A stretch of 64,000 nucleotides of DNA from Leyella stercorea (lineage in GTDB: Bacteria > Bacteroidota > Bacteroidia > Bacteroidales > Bacteroidaceae), in contig NZ_JADYTS010000004.1 of NCBI RefSeq assembly GCF_021531355.1, positions 1 to 64,000 of the forward strand, read 5' to 3'. The notes under the pieces are model-generated. The model had not been told where the DNA came from and did not search any database. It was given only the letters and a program-made list of their open reading frames with translations. This document shows positions 43,084 to 52,293 of this stretch, one piece after another; position 1 is the first letter of the stretch; each line of letters begins with the position of its first letter. The position numbers and the translations under genes are program-made.

Positions 43084-45306
43084 TTAATTTTTATCGTGCA
43101 GTTTCTTCGATGTCATTTTGTATACCAATGTACCGCCATTCATAATGGCAGCGTGGTCGATATAGTTCTTCGAGAGCTTCTTGCCGTTGAGCGTGATGTT
43201 TGCAACATATTTGTTTGTCTCAGAGAGTCCGTCGGCTATGACAGTGAAGGTCTTGCCGTTAAGCAAGTGAACGGTTATCTTCTTCATCTGCGGAGCGCCG
43301 AACACGTATTGACCGCTCACTGGGTTGACAGGATAGAATCCCATAGCCGAGAGCATGTACCATGCCGACATCTGACCGCAGTCGTCGTTGCCGCAAAGAC
43401 CGTCTACTGTAGGACGATACTGAGTGTCGAATATCTCGCGTATCAACTCCTGAGTGCGTGAGGGTCGACCTGCCAAAGCATACAGGTAAGCCACATGGTG
43501 GCTCGGCTCGTTGCCGTGGGCATACTGGCCGATAAGACCCGTAACGTCCGACAGTTTGCTGTCAAGTTTCAGTGTGAAGAACTGGTCGAGCTTCTTGAGG
43601 AACGGTTTCGGTCCGCCAAACAGCTTGATGAGTCCCGGTATGTCGTGCTGCACCTGCCATGTATATTGCCATGCGTTGCCTTCGGTGTAATCGCCGCCAA
43701 TGCTTTCGGCATGAGCGAGGTCGCTCGGGTTGAACGGTGTCTTCCATGTTCCGTCTGAAAGGCGCGGACGCATAAACTGTGTCGACTTGTCGAAGAGGTT
43801 CTTGTAGAACTGTGAACGGCGAGCAAAGTATTGCTCATCCTGCTTCTTGCCCATAAGGCGTGCCATGTCGTATGCGCAATAGTCGTCGTACATCGACTCC
43901 AATGACGATGATACCGACTCCGACTCGGTAAGGTCGGTGGGCAGATAGCCGTATTTCATATAGTTCTCCCAATTGCTCTTGAGCTTGTGCGAAACGGTCT
44001 GGGTCTTCTTGATGGCTTGGAAAGCACGCTCGGCATCAAATCCACGGAAGCCCTTATGGTAAGCTTCGGCAACAATAGACACTGCGTGGTTGCCAATCAT
44101 GCAATAGTTCTCCTTGCCCCACAATCCCCAAATAGGAAGGAATCCCTGCACCTCAGCCTGCTCAACGAGCGAGTTGACCATACCGTCGACGCGGTCGGGC
44201 ATCACTATTGTATAGAAAGGATGAGCAGCGCGATAGGTGTCCCAGCATGAGAAGGTGGAGTAGAACTTGCCACCCTCGGCCTTAACGATTTTGTCGTCGG
44301 CGTTGCGATACATGCCGTCGACATCGGCTATCTGGTTAGGCTGTATCAATGCGTGATAGAACGAAGTGTAGTAGTTCTGCTTCTGTTCCTCGGTACCGTC
44401 AATGTCAATGCGCTTCAAGTAGGCGTTCCAGTCGTCGTGGGCAGCAGTCTTTATGGCAGCAAAGTCCCAACCCGGCAATTCTGCCTGCAGATTCTTCTTG
44501 GCTCCGTCGATGCTTGTGGTAGACATGGCTATCTTCATGAGCAGCTGTTCGCCCTGGTCGATGCCGTCGAATGTAGCCACGATGCGTTCGCCCTTCTCCG
44601 TATCGGCAGCCTTGGCAAGTGTGATGTGGCTTGCAACGGGGCGGTTGAACTTGATTACGAAGAAGTAGTCTTGCTCTACCCATACGGTATTCTGCACATG
44701 TCCTACAAGAGTGTTGGCGTCTTCCCATTTGGTTTCGCACAGATTCACCTGCGAGTGATACTGCTTGTCGTTCCATGCCGGACCGTGTTGCAGGTCGATA
44801 AGCACAGATGTGGAGTCGGCTGAGTCGTAGGTGTAGCGATGAAAAGCAATATGCGGTGTGGCGGTAAGTTCAGCCTTCACCTTGGCATCAGAAAGATATA
44901 CCGAGTAATAACCCGGTGTGGCAAACTCCTGTGTCTTCACATAATGCGAGCGGTACTGGTCCCACTGTCGTGTACGGCTGCCAGTAGACGGCATAACGAG
45001 AATGTCGCCAAGATCCATACATCCGGTTCCGTTGAGATGGTCTTGTGTGAAACCCCATATCAGCGAGTCGCTGTATACATACTCGGCACAGTAGCGCCAT
45101 CCCACACCGCCGGTTACGGGGCTGGTCTGTATCATTCCGAAAGGTCGGCATGCTCCGGGGAACGTGTGTCCGTTGTCGGCATTGCCCACGAATGGGTTGA
45201 CATACTTGGTGTAGTCAGTCTGTTTGTCGGCAGCATGCATGCCGGTCGATAACAGGCACAATGCAGCAATAGGCAGACTGAATAATAACCCTTTTGTTTT
45301 GTTCAT
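43084..45306 (-). CDS. GH92 family alpha-mannosidase
   Basis: A 740-residue exported glycosidase: signal LLFSLPIAALCLLSTGMHA, then YVNPFVGNADNGHTFPGA, FTQDHLNGTGC, and in the C-terminal half GNEPSHHVAYLYALAG and NDDCGQMSAWYMLSAMGFYP, all hallmarks of GH92. These calcium-dependent exo-alpha-mannosidases trim N-glycans or mannans and are abundant in gut Bacteroidota. No susC/susD pair is next to it, so it is not in an obvious utilisation locus. A -7 box TAACTTTG lies at 45364-45357 on the minus strand. Confidence 0.95.
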   Translation of the reverse strand: MNKTKGLLFSLPIAALCLLSTGMHAADKQTDYTKYVNPFVGNADNGHTFPGACRPFGMIQTSPVTGGVGWRYCAEYVYSDSLIWGFTQDHLNGTGCMDLGDILVMPSTGSRTRQWDQYRSHYVKTQEFATPGYYSVYLSDAKVKAELTATPHIAFHRYTYDSADSTSVLIDLQHGPAWNDKQYHSQVNLCETKWEDANTLVGHVQNTVWVEQDYFFVIKFNRPVASHITLAKAADTEKGERIVATFDGIDQGEQLLMKIAMSTTSIDGAKKNLQAELPGWDFAAIKTAAHDDWNAYLKRIDIDGTEEQKQNYYTSFYHALIQPNQIADVDGMYRNADDKIVKAEGGKFYSTFSCWDTYRAAHPFYTIVMPDRVDGMVNSLVEQAEVQGFLPIWGLWGKENYCMIGNHAVSIVAEAYHKGFRGFDAERAFQAIKKTQTVSHKLKSNWENYMKYGYLPTDLTESESVSSSLESMYDDYCAYDMARLMGKKQDEQYFARRSQFYKNLFDKSTQFMRPRLSDGTWKTPFNPSDLAHAESIGGDYTEGNAWQYTWQVQHDIPGLIKLFGGPKPFLKKLDQFFTLKLDSKLSDVTGLIGQYAHGNEPSHHVAYLYALAGRPSRTQELIREIFDTQYRPTVDGLCGNDDCGQMSAWYMLSAMGFYPVNPVSGQYVFGAPQMKKITVHLLNGKTFTVIADGLSETNKYVANITLNGKKLSKNYIDHAAIMNGGTLVYKMTSKKLHDKN

Positions 45307-45390
45307 TGTTTATGATTTATTTAATATAGTTTTTATTTAGGTTGAATGTGATGATGCAAAGTTAGTGTTTTTTGCTGAAATGACATAAAA

Positions 45391-45420
45391 ATAGGGTATG
45401 CCATTTGTGGCATACCCTAT
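45391..45420 (-). terminator. Terminator between PAP2 and GH92 genes
   Basis: ATAGGGTATGCCA (45391-45403) and TGGCATACCCTAT (45408-45420) are perfect reverse complements. Read on the minus strand a T-run follows. It ends the PAP2 transcript just before the GH92 promoter. Confidence 0.88.
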
Positions 45421-45442
45421 CATAATTTTATATAATAAAGTT

Positions 45443-46051
45443 TTAAATTCTTTGTGCTCTTAGCATCGGATTGAACATTGCGAAGCGCGTATGGATGTAT
45501 TTGAACAACATATACATAAGGTATCCTACACACATTCCTGTAATGGCTCCGCACACCACGTCGCCCAGATAGTGCACGCCAAGGTATATGCGCGAGTAGC
45601 TTACTATCAGAGCGAGTGAGAAGATGAATATTGTGAAGTAGCGTTTCTTTATGATCTTCGAGCCGAATACAGCAGCTCCGAATGCGTTGGCAGCATGGCT
45701 TGACATAAATCCGTATGGTCCGCCATGATAGTTGTTGACATAGTGCAGCAAATCGGCTATCTGCAAACTGTGCGACGGACGCAAACGTGCTATCCATGGC
45801 TTGAACAGTGATGAAGCAATCTGGTCGCACATTGCTATCGTGATGGCGAGTGTAATCACAGCCAGGACTGTCATTCGCCAGTTGCGGTTGTTGTTTTTGA
45901 AGATACAATAGATAAAAAACAAAGCCACAGGCACCCAAATCAGGCGCGACGAAAAAGTCCAAAATGTATTATCTGCAATGCTACCCATGTCATTGTTGAG
46001 ATACACAGTAGCCGACTTGTCGACCGAATCGATAGTTTGAATGATGTCCAT
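45443..46051 (-). CDS. PAP2-family membrane phosphatase
   Basis: A 202-residue integral membrane protein with the three acid-phosphatase motifs: KPWIARLRP (KxxxxxxRP), SSHAAN (the PSGH motif with Ser replacing Pro and Ala replacing Gly) and SRIYLGVHYLGD (SRxxxxxHxxxD). About five membrane helices are visible. Family members dephosphorylate undecaprenyl pyrophosphate, phosphatidylglycerol phosphate or lipid A; the substrate here is not decided. A terminator follows, so it is transcribed alone. Confidence 0.92.
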   Translation of the reverse strand: MDIIQTIDSVDKSATVYLNNDMGSIADNTFWTFSSRLIWVPVALFFIYCIFKNNNRNWRMTVLAVITLAITIAMCDQIASSLFKPWIARLRPSHSLQIADLLHYVNNYHGGPYGFMSSHAANAFGAAVFGSKIIKKRYFTIFIFSLALIVSYSRIYLGVHYLGDVVCGAITGMCVGYLMYMLFKYIHTRFAMFNPMLRAQRI

Positions 46052-46168
46052 ATTTGCGCAAAAAAAGTTCTATAGGTTCTTTTCGGGCGCAAAGGTATAA
46101 CATTTTTCGTGAAATGTGTATGTTCTCGGAAGTGATTTTTGCTTTTACGGGAGCATTTTTCATTATTT

Positions 46169-47026
46169 TTAGAATAAATAATCATCCTTGTGCTCAATAC
46201 AGAACTTTTCGCCCAGTGCAAAGCCCTCTTCATAGAGTCGTTCGAGTTTGGCGGTGTCCTTCTCCATGCGGGTCACCTCCATCGGACGTTCGGGGCGGAT
46301 GCAAATCACTTTGCCCTCATCCTCAAGCTGTTCCACCATTTCCAGTTGCTGGCGGTAAGCCTCAATACGTCGGCTCAGCGCCACGCGTAGACGTGGATAT
46401 TTCTTATATATAAAATGTGGAATCTTATGGTCGTGTCCTGAAGGGCGATAACCACGGTTGCGTGTCAGTACAAGTATGTTTTTGGGGTGTCCAGTTTCTA
46501 TGGCGCGCATTACGGGTATTGAGTCTACTATGCCACCGTCGAGCATAGGTGTTCCGTCTATGTTGACTATCTTGCTGACATAGGGTAGCGAACTTGATGC
46601 ACGTACTACGTCAAGCAATCGTTGGCGGTCGCTATGTTCCTGAAGATATTCGGCGCGACCCGTAAGGCAGTTGGTGGTGACCATTTCGAATGTGGCGTCG
46701 CTGCCAAAGAATGTGTCATAGTCGTAGGGGATGTACTCGTTAGGGAATTTGTCGTACAGCAGTTTTGTGTCTAAAATACATCCATGTGTTACAAGATGCC
46801 TTATGCCGATATAGTCGTAGCGCGCCAGATAGTCGATGTTCGACACACGGGCGCGTCGCGGCTGGTGGCTCATATACGACAGGCCGTTGCAAGCGCCAGC
46901 CGATACCGCCACCACATATTTGAAGTAAAGGTTGTGTTTCATAAAGCCGTCGAGCACTCCGCTTGTGAAGACTCCACGCATGCCTCCGCCCTCGAGCACC
47001 AGTCCTGTATTACTGTCAATAGTCAT
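46169..47026 (-). CDS. Patatin-like phospholipase
   Basis: A 285-residue cytoplasmic lipid acyl hydrolase resembling E. coli YjjU. The oxyanion loop is LEGGGMRGVFTSGVLDG, the nucleophile elbow is AVSAG (Ala in place of the usual first Gly of GxSxG) and the catalytic Asp is in DGGIVDSIP. No signal peptide. A well-placed promoter lies at 47061-47092, and the divergent aminopeptidase P gene has its own promoter. Confidence 0.9.
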   Translation of the reverse strand: MTIDSNTGLVLEGGGMRGVFTSGVLDGFMKHNLYFKYVVAVSAGACNGLSYMSHQPRRARVSNIDYLARYDYIGIRHLVTHGCILDTKLLYDKFPNEYIPYDYDTFFGSDATFEMVTTNCLTGRAEYLQEHSDRQRLLDVVRASSSLPYVSKIVNIDGTPMLDGGIVDSIPVMRAIETGHPKNILVLTRNRGYRPSGHDHKIPHFIYKKYPRLRVALSRRIEAYRQQLEMVEQLEDEGKVICIRPERPMEVTRMEKDTAKLERLYEEGFALGEKFCIEHKDDYLF

Positions 47027-47060
47027 AATCTCTCTCCCTTTAGTTGATGTTTTTCGGCTG

Positions 47061-47092
47061 CAAAAGTAGTCATTTTATGTCATATTGCCAAT
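47061..47092 (-). promoter_or_regulatory. Patatin gene promoter
   Basis: On the minus strand ATTG (47092-47089), 20 nt, then TACTTTTG (47068-47061). It is 35 bp upstream of the ATG. Confidence 0.6.
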
Positions 47093-47127
47093 TCATCTCA
47101 TAATAAAACATAAAATGCCAGTTGCAT

Positions 47128-47158
47128 TTTGGTTATTCTTTCGAATTTATTAACTTTG
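47128..47158 (+). promoter_or_regulatory. Aminopeptidase P gene promoter
   Basis: TTTG (47128-47131), exactly 19 nt, TAACTTTG (47151-47158) followed by CA: a perfect Bacteroidota promoter. The ATG is at 47199. Confidence 0.8.
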
Positions 47159-47198
47159 CAATGCTTTATTATCATATTTGAAACCTAATTGTATAATT

Positions 47199-48602
47199 AT
47201 GTTTGACAAGGCTACCTACGTGAACCGCCGCGCCAAGCTTAAGGAGCTTGTAAAGAGTGGCATTATCATACTGTTTGGCAATAATGAGTCGCCGTGTAAT
47301 TTCCCAGCCAATGGCTACTATCCGTTCCGTCAGGATTCTTCGTTCCTGTACTATTTCGGATTGAACCGTGATGGACTTGTTGGTGTTATCGACATCGACA
47401 ACGACATCGAGACACTTGTGGGCAACGACATCGATATAGAAGACATTGTGTGGTATGGCAGTGTTGACAGCGTGCATGATATGGCTGAGAGTGTTGGCGT
47501 GAAGAATACTGTGCCAATGAAGAGCCTCAAGACCATCTGCAACGATGCTATGCGCCAGAAGCGCCGCATCCACTTCCTGCCGCCTTACCGCCACGACATC
47601 AAGATACAGATATTCGACCTGCTTGGCATCCATCCCGTACAGCAGAAGGAAGCTGCCAGCATGGATTTTATCAAGGCTATCGTCAAGATGCGCTCTACAA
47701 AGGAGGCTCAGGAGATAGAGGAGCTGGAGCGTGCTTCGGTGATTGGCTATAAGATGCATACTACTGCAATGCGTCTTGTCAAGCCGGGACTCACCGAGAA
47801 GTTTGTTGCAGGACAGGTTGACGGTACAGCCAACTCGTATGGCGCTATGGTCAGCTTCCCGACCATCTTCAGCCAGCATGGTGAGATTATGCACGGCAGT
47901 CCGTCGATGGCAGAACTTGAGAGCGGCCGTCTCGTATTGTGCGATTGCGGTGGCGAGACTATCAACAACTACTGTTCTGACCATACACGTACATTCCCCG
48001 TCAATGGCAAGTTCACACAGCGTCAGCTTGAGATATACAGCATCGTTGAGGCTTGTCACGACTACGCGCTTGACGTAGCCAAGCCTGGTGTGAAGTATAT
48101 GGACGTACACTTCGCTGTATGCCGCCTCATGACCGAGCGCCTGAAGGAACTCGGACTGATGAAGGGCGATACCGACGAGGCTGTTGCAGCCGGTGCTCAT
48201 GCCATGTTCCTGCCTCACGGACTTGGCCATATGATGGGTATGGATGTGCACGATATGGAGAACTTCGACCAGATAAACGTCGGATTCGACGAAGAGACAC
48301 GTCCGCGTCTCGACCAGTTTGGCACCAACTGTCTGCGTATGGGACGCCGCCTTGAGGAAGGTTTCGTCGTAACAGACGAACCCGGTATCTACTTCATTCC
48401 GGCACTTATCGATGACTGGAAGGCTTCAGGACACTGCGCCGAATTCCTCAACTTCGACAAGATTGAGACCTACAAGGACTTCGGAGGCATACGTATAGAG
48501 GACGATATCCTCATCACAAAGGACGGATGCCGATTCCTAGGTGAGCACCGCATTCCTTATCATCCCAAGGATGTAGAGGAGTTTATGGCGCAGAACAAAT
48601 AA
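47199..48602 (+). CDS. Aminopeptidase P family (M24B) metallopeptidase
   Basis: The ATG at 47199 gives 467 residues; an upstream TTG at 47178 adds seven. This enzyme releases N-terminal residues preceding proline. Metal ligands are visible in CDCGGETINNYCSDHTR (two Asp), PHGLGHMMG (His), TDEPGIY (Glu) and RIEDDI (Glu). The N-terminal creatinase-like domain (about 1-170) begins FDKATYVNRRAKLKELV. Likely cytoplasmic, since no signal is present. The secreted C1 peptidase follows 61 bp later and may share its transcript. Confidence 0.93.
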   Translation: MFDKATYVNRRAKLKELVKSGIIILFGNNESPCNFPANGYYPFRQDSSFLYYFGLNRDGLVGVIDIDNDIETLVGNDIDIEDIVWYGSVDSVHDMAESVGVKNTVPMKSLKTICNDAMRQKRRIHFLPPYRHDIKIQIFDLLGIHPVQQKEAASMDFIKAIVKMRSTKEAQEIEELERASVIGYKMHTTAMRLVKPGLTEKFVAGQVDGTANSYGAMVSFPTIFSQHGEIMHGSPSMAELESGRLVLCDCGGETINNYCSDHTRTFPVNGKFTQRQLEIYSIVEACHDYALDVAKPGVKYMDVHFAVCRLMTERLKELGLMKGDTDEAVAAGAHAMFLPHGLGHMMGMDVHDMENFDQINVGFDEETRPRLDQFGTNCLRMGRRLEEGFVVTDEPGIYFIPALIDDWKASGHCAEFLNFDKIETYKDFGGIRIEDDILITKDGCRFLGEHRIPYHPKDVEEFMAQNK

Positions 48603-48663
48603 TAAGTAAGTACTGAACTATAATACAGTAAAATAACAATAATAAAACCAACAACTCAGAGAA

Positions 48664-49893
48664 ATGAAGAAAATCTTTACTCTCGCCCTTCTCGCTCTCG
48701 TAGCAGTAGGCGCAAGTGCAGACACCAAGAAGGATGCTGCACAGAGCAACAAGCCGGTCTTCACGACAATCAAGGCCAATCCTATCACAAGTATCAAGAA
48801 CCAGAACCGTAGCGGTACATGCTGGGACTACTCAACAATCTCGTTCTTTGAGGCTGAAATTCTCAAGGCTACAGGCAAGACTTACGACCTCTGCGAGTCT
48901 TTCGTAGCTAACAAGAACTATATGGACCGTGCCGTTCAGGTGGTACGTCTGCATGGCGACTGCCAGTTTGCACAGGGTGGTTCGGCTTACGACGTGCTCT
49001 ATGTACTTAAGAACTATGGTATCTGTCCTGAAAATGCTATGCCGTTCCCGGGTTCATTGACAGGCGACTCGCTCTACAACTTCAACGAGTTCTTCTCAAT
49101 GCTCGAACCATATGTAGCTGCTATCTCAAAGAACAAGGCTAAGAAGATTTCTGGCCAGTGGAAGGTTGGACTCCAGGGCATCCTCGACGCTTATCTCGGC
49201 AAGTGCCCAGAGAAGTTCACATACAATGGCAAGGAGTACACTCCGAAGTCGTTTGCAGCAAGCCTCGGCCTCAACTTCGACGACTATGTATCTATCACAA
49301 GCTTCTCACACAAGCCTTACTACACACAGTATCCGGTAGAGGTACAGGACAACTGGCGCAACCCATTGTCATGGAACCTTCCAGTAGAGGATATGGCTCG
49401 CATCATCGAGAACGCTGTTAAGACTGGTTACACAGTAGCTTGGGGTGGCGACGTTAGCGAGGACGGCTTCACACGCGACGGTCTGGCTTACTTCTACGAC
49501 AACAAGGCTATGGAGAGCATGGCTGGTAGCGATATGGCTCACTGGCTCAAGCTGACTCCTGGCAAGCGTATCAGCCTCATCGACTCACTCGGTTGCAAGG
49601 TTCCTGAGCTTGCTCCTACAGCAGAGCAGCGCCAGCAGCGTTTCGACAACTGGGAGCTCACCGACGACCACGGTATGCTTATCTACGGTCTCGCTAAGGA
49701 CCAGTTTGGCAAGGAATACTATATGGTGAAGAACTCTTGGGGTGAGACTGGCAAGTACAAGGGTATCTGGTACATGACCAAGAACTACATCGTAGCCAAC
49801 ACAATGGACTACTTGGTTAACAAGAAGGCTATCCCTGCCGACATTCTCAAGAAGATGGAGAATGCTAAGAAGAAGCAGACTATCGCCGACTAA
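48664..49893 (+). CDS. C1 family cysteine peptidase (aminopeptidase C/bleomycin hydrolase-like), exported
   Basis: A 409-residue papain-fold peptidase with a Sec signal (LALLALVAVGASA). Catalytic residues are all present: Gln47 and Cys53 in NQNRSGTCWDYST, His336 in DDHGMLIYG and Asn357 in KNSWGE. Layout matches the C1B group, although the usual cytoplasmic enzyme is here exported. With the aminopeptidase P gene upstream it points to peptide use as a nutrient. It ends just before the palindromic element at 49921-50107. Confidence 0.92.
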   Translation: MKKIFTLALLALVAVGASADTKKDAAQSNKPVFTTIKANPITSIKNQNRSGTCWDYSTISFFEAEILKATGKTYDLCESFVANKNYMDRAVQVVRLHGDCQFAQGGSAYDVLYVLKNYGICPENAMPFPGSLTGDSLYNFNEFFSMLEPYVAAISKNKAKKISGQWKVGLQGILDAYLGKCPEKFTYNGKEYTPKSFAASLGLNFDDYVSITSFSHKPYYTQYPVEVQDNWRNPLSWNLPVEDMARIIENAVKTGYTVAWGGDVSEDGFTRDGLAYFYDNKAMESMAGSDMAHWLKLTPGKRISLIDSLGCKVPELAPTAEQRQQRFDNWELTDDHGMLIYGLAKDQFGKEYYMVKNSWGETGKYKGIWYMTKNYIVANTMDYLVNKKAIPADILKKMENAKKKQTIAD

Positions 49894-49920
49894 TAAATAT
49901 AAAAGTCAAAGCAGCACGCC

Positions 49921-50107
49921 CCAAAGGGGCATAAGCACATAGCCCAGGGCACCGCCCTGGGTAAAAGTATCGCAAATAACAATGCGCCCTGTAAGGGCAA
50001 AAGCGTTAATTATCAATGCTTTTGCACTTACAGGGCGTTTTGCTTTTATCTATCTGTACACCCAGGACGCTGCCCTGGGCTATGTGCTTATTGGGCTTTC
50101 AGCCCGC
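49921..50107. repeat. REP/BIME-like nested palindromic element
   Basis: Outer arms 49931-49962 and 50060-50091 are 32 bp with two mismatches, built on GCCCAGGGCACCGCCCTGGG. Inner arms 49981-50007 and 50014-50040 are about 27 bp with four mismatches (core CGCCCTGTAAG). A small CCCCAAAGGGG palindrome precedes it and GGGCTTTCAGCCC follows. It fills the gap between two convergent genes, and its right edge contains the stop codon of the esterase gene. Confidence 0.88.
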
Positions 50108-50809
50108 TTTGTTTATATTCTCGATGCACCACGCGAATGCCTTAGCCGTGCGTTCTGCTTCTTCGCCGAAGTGTCCGCCATTGTTCCATTCGAGTGTTGT
50201 AGCGGTTGTTCCTATCTGTCCGGCAAGCGTAAGGTGTTCATGGCGCACGCAGTCGCCTATGCGAGCCATGCGCTGGTTGCGGCAATGCTCTTCGCGGTCG
50301 CCCAGACTGACGTATGCCAACTGTGCGTTGAGGCTGTTTTGGTCGGCATAATCCGCCCATCCCTTTATCCATAGCGATGGCGATGCTGCTGCCACTGCGC
50401 TGAAAGCCGTTGACTGTCGGGCTGCCCAAAGTGCAAACAATCCGCCCAGTGAGTAGCCGCCAATCATACATGGCAGTTGACCGAAACGCTCGTGCAGCCA
50501 TGGCACAAGACTCTCGGTGATATACTTCAGAGTGTCCTGCGCATGTCTGCCCACTTCATCATCGCGTGACACGGCTTCGTCATGCCAAGGCATCAGCGCC
50601 TTTGCCCATTCCACGGTGTCGAAGAAGGCTATGGCAAAGCCCTTTGTAGCGTTTGTAGCCAATGTTTCAATTTCACGATTGATGCCGTCGTTCTTGTTCT
50701 CATGGCGTGCTGATGGCTGTATAAGCAGCACTTCGGGGCGCTCAGTAGCGAAGACGTTGCATTTAAGACCGTCTATAGTCGCGTTTTCGTTTTGTATGAT
50801 TGTGGTCAT
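50099..50809 (-). CDS. Alpha/beta-hydrolase (putative esterase)
   Basis: A 236-residue predicted serine esterase with nucleophile elbow GGYSLGG and a C-terminal catalytic His in NNGGHFGEE. No signal peptide, so it is probably cytoplasmic. Related proteins include enterochelin and acyl-ester hydrolases, but the substrate is unknown. The final codons (Lys-Ala-Gly-stop) lie within the palindromic repeat at 49921-50107, suggesting that the repeat supplied the present stop. Confidence 0.85.
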   Translation of the reverse strand: MTTIIQNENATIDGLKCNVFATERPEVLLIQPSARHENKNDGINREIETLATNATKGFAIAFFDTVEWAKALMPWHDEAVSRDDEVGRHAQDTLKYITESLVPWLHERFGQLPCMIGGYSLGGLFALWAARQSTAFSAVAAASPSLWIKGWADYADQNSLNAQLAYVSLGDREEHCRNQRMARIGDCVRHEHLTLAGQIGTTATTLEWNNGGHFGEEAERTAKAFAWCIENINKAG

Positions 50810-50997
50810 AATGATGTGGTCATAATATTATTGTGGATTATCAGCGGCAAAATTACTTCATTTGCTGATGATGAGAAAATATAGCCAACGGTTTTTCTGT
50901 GTTTTTGTTAATTTGTAGTATTTTTGCTATGCTGTGCAACTTATTCAGTTTGCATTGCGTCAAACCATTGTAATCAAAATAGAAAAAACTACAGAAT

Positions 50998-51732
50998 ATG
51001 AAAAAGATATTATTATCACTTGTAGCAGTTATGCTTTTGGGCAGCGCGGTGCCCATGGAGGCACAGCGCCACCGACATACTCCGCGCACCGCAGTAGTAG
51101 ACGACACGAAGGCCGACAATGGCATTGAGGCTTACTCCGACACTTCGTCGACGGTACAGCCCATTGATACCACTGCTTATGACGCTACAACCGATGCCGA
51201 CGACATAAACGACAGCAACCGGTTTGATCCGAGCAGATTCTCCGACCCGTTCTCATGGTTTGCCTTTCTTGGCACATCGGGTTTTGTTGGCATAGTGATA
51301 ACCATACTCTTGCTTGGTGTCGTACTCCTGTTCCTCTTCATGCCGCTCATCATCGTATTGCTCATCCTACGATATATGGTGCGTCGCCACAACGACCGTG
51401 TGCGTCTGGCTGAGAAGGCTATGGAGCATGGACAACCAATCGGCGAAGGCGAGATGCCACTCAGCAAGAAGTCGCCCGACTATCTGTGGCGTCGCGGAGT
51501 GCGCAACGTTTCAATCGGTGCAGGTCTGGCTTTGTTCTTATGGCTTCTCGGTGCCGACTCTCTTGTTGGCATAGGATTGCTTGTGGCATGTCTTGGTTTG
51601 GGACAGATGTTCATGGTACGCTATAACTATAATAGTAAGTTCGGACGCAAAAAGGAAGAACAAAACGACGATTTTGACAATATTGACAGTGACATCACCG
51701 ATATAGATTTCGGTGGCAAGGATAATAAATAA
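50998..51732 (+). CDS. Membrane protein, DUF6249-like, of the ECF sigma operon
   Basis: A 244-residue exported or membrane protein: signal-like LLSLVAVMLLGSAVPMEA, an acidic Asp/Thr/Ser-rich stretch (about 30-80), two or three membrane helices (about 97-125 and 170-205) and an acidic C-terminal tail. It resembles the Bacteroidota DUF6249 family, often found with ECF sigma factors. The sigma gene begins right at its stop (51732/51733). A -7-like box TATTTTTG lies at 50919-50926. It may sense envelope status. Confidence 0.75.
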   Translation: MKKILLSLVAVMLLGSAVPMEAQRHRHTPRTAVVDDTKADNGIEAYSDTSSTVQPIDTTAYDATTDADDINDSNRFDPSRFSDPFSWFAFLGTSGFVGIVITILLLGVVLLFLFMPLIIVLLILRYMVRRHNDRVRLAEKAMEHGQPIGEGEMPLSKKSPDYLWRRGVRNVSIGAGLALFLWLLGADSLVGIGLLVACLGLGQMFMVRYNYNSKFGRKKEEQNDDFDNIDSDITDIDFGGKDNK

Positions 51733-52272
51733 ATGAAGCAAAACAACGATCTCTCTCTCGTCTCTCAGGTGGCTGAGTTTCACGACCGTACGGCTTTCGA
51801 CCGTTTGGTTGTGAAATATCAGTCATCTATAAGGCGCTTCTTCTTGCACCAGACGTTGGGAGACGTGCAGTTGAGCGACGACCTTGCACAGGACACCTTC
51901 GTCAAGGCGTACGTCAACATATCGAAGTTTCGCGGACAGGCTGCGTTCTCCACGTGGCTCTATCGTATAGCCTGCAATGTGCTCTACGACTATCACCGCC
52001 GACTGCGTCCTACTGCCGACATCGACTCCACTGATGCCATACGCACCAATTCGGTCAATACCGACGACAATATGCGGCTCGACGTGTATGATGCGTTAAG
52101 GCGTTTGGGCGACAAGGAGCGCACCTGTGTCACCTTGCAGCTCATCGATGGATATCCCATCGATCAGATTGCCGAGATAACGGGCATGGCTGTAGGCACG
52201 GTGAAGTCGCATCTGTTTAGAGGCAAGGAGAAACTTACAATGTTTCTCAAAAAGAATGGATATAATAGATAA
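51733..52272 (+). CDS. RNA polymerase sigma factor, ECF subfamily
   Basis: A 179-residue group 4 sigma factor. Region 2 is visible in LSDDLAQDTFVKAYVNISKF and FSTWLYRIACNVLYDYHRR; region 4 in RTCVTLQLIDGYPIDQIAEI with GTVKSHLFRGKEKL. It directs polymerase to a small stress regulon. It abuts the upstream membrane gene and is followed 21 bp later by a small membrane protein, a likely regulator of its activity. Confidence 0.94.
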   Translation: MKQNNDLSLVSQVAEFHDRTAFDRLVVKYQSSIRRFFLHQTLGDVQLSDDLAQDTFVKAYVNISKFRGQAAFSTWLYRIACNVLYDYHRRLRPTADIDSTDAIRTNSVNTDDNMRLDVYDALRRLGDKERTCVTLQLIDGYPIDQIAEITGMAVGTVKSHLFRGKEKLTMFLKKNGYNR

Positions 52273-52293
52273 TAACTAAATGAACATAACCTT

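Noticed and set aside
47172-48251. 359-codon minus-strand frame opposite the aminopeptidase P gene
   Set aside because: The plus strand carries all metal ligands and a perfect promoter; the antisense frame is a codon-bias shadow. The same reasoning removed long antisense frames over nrdD (12439-13230), the TPR gene (23776-24627) and fhs (61790-62623).
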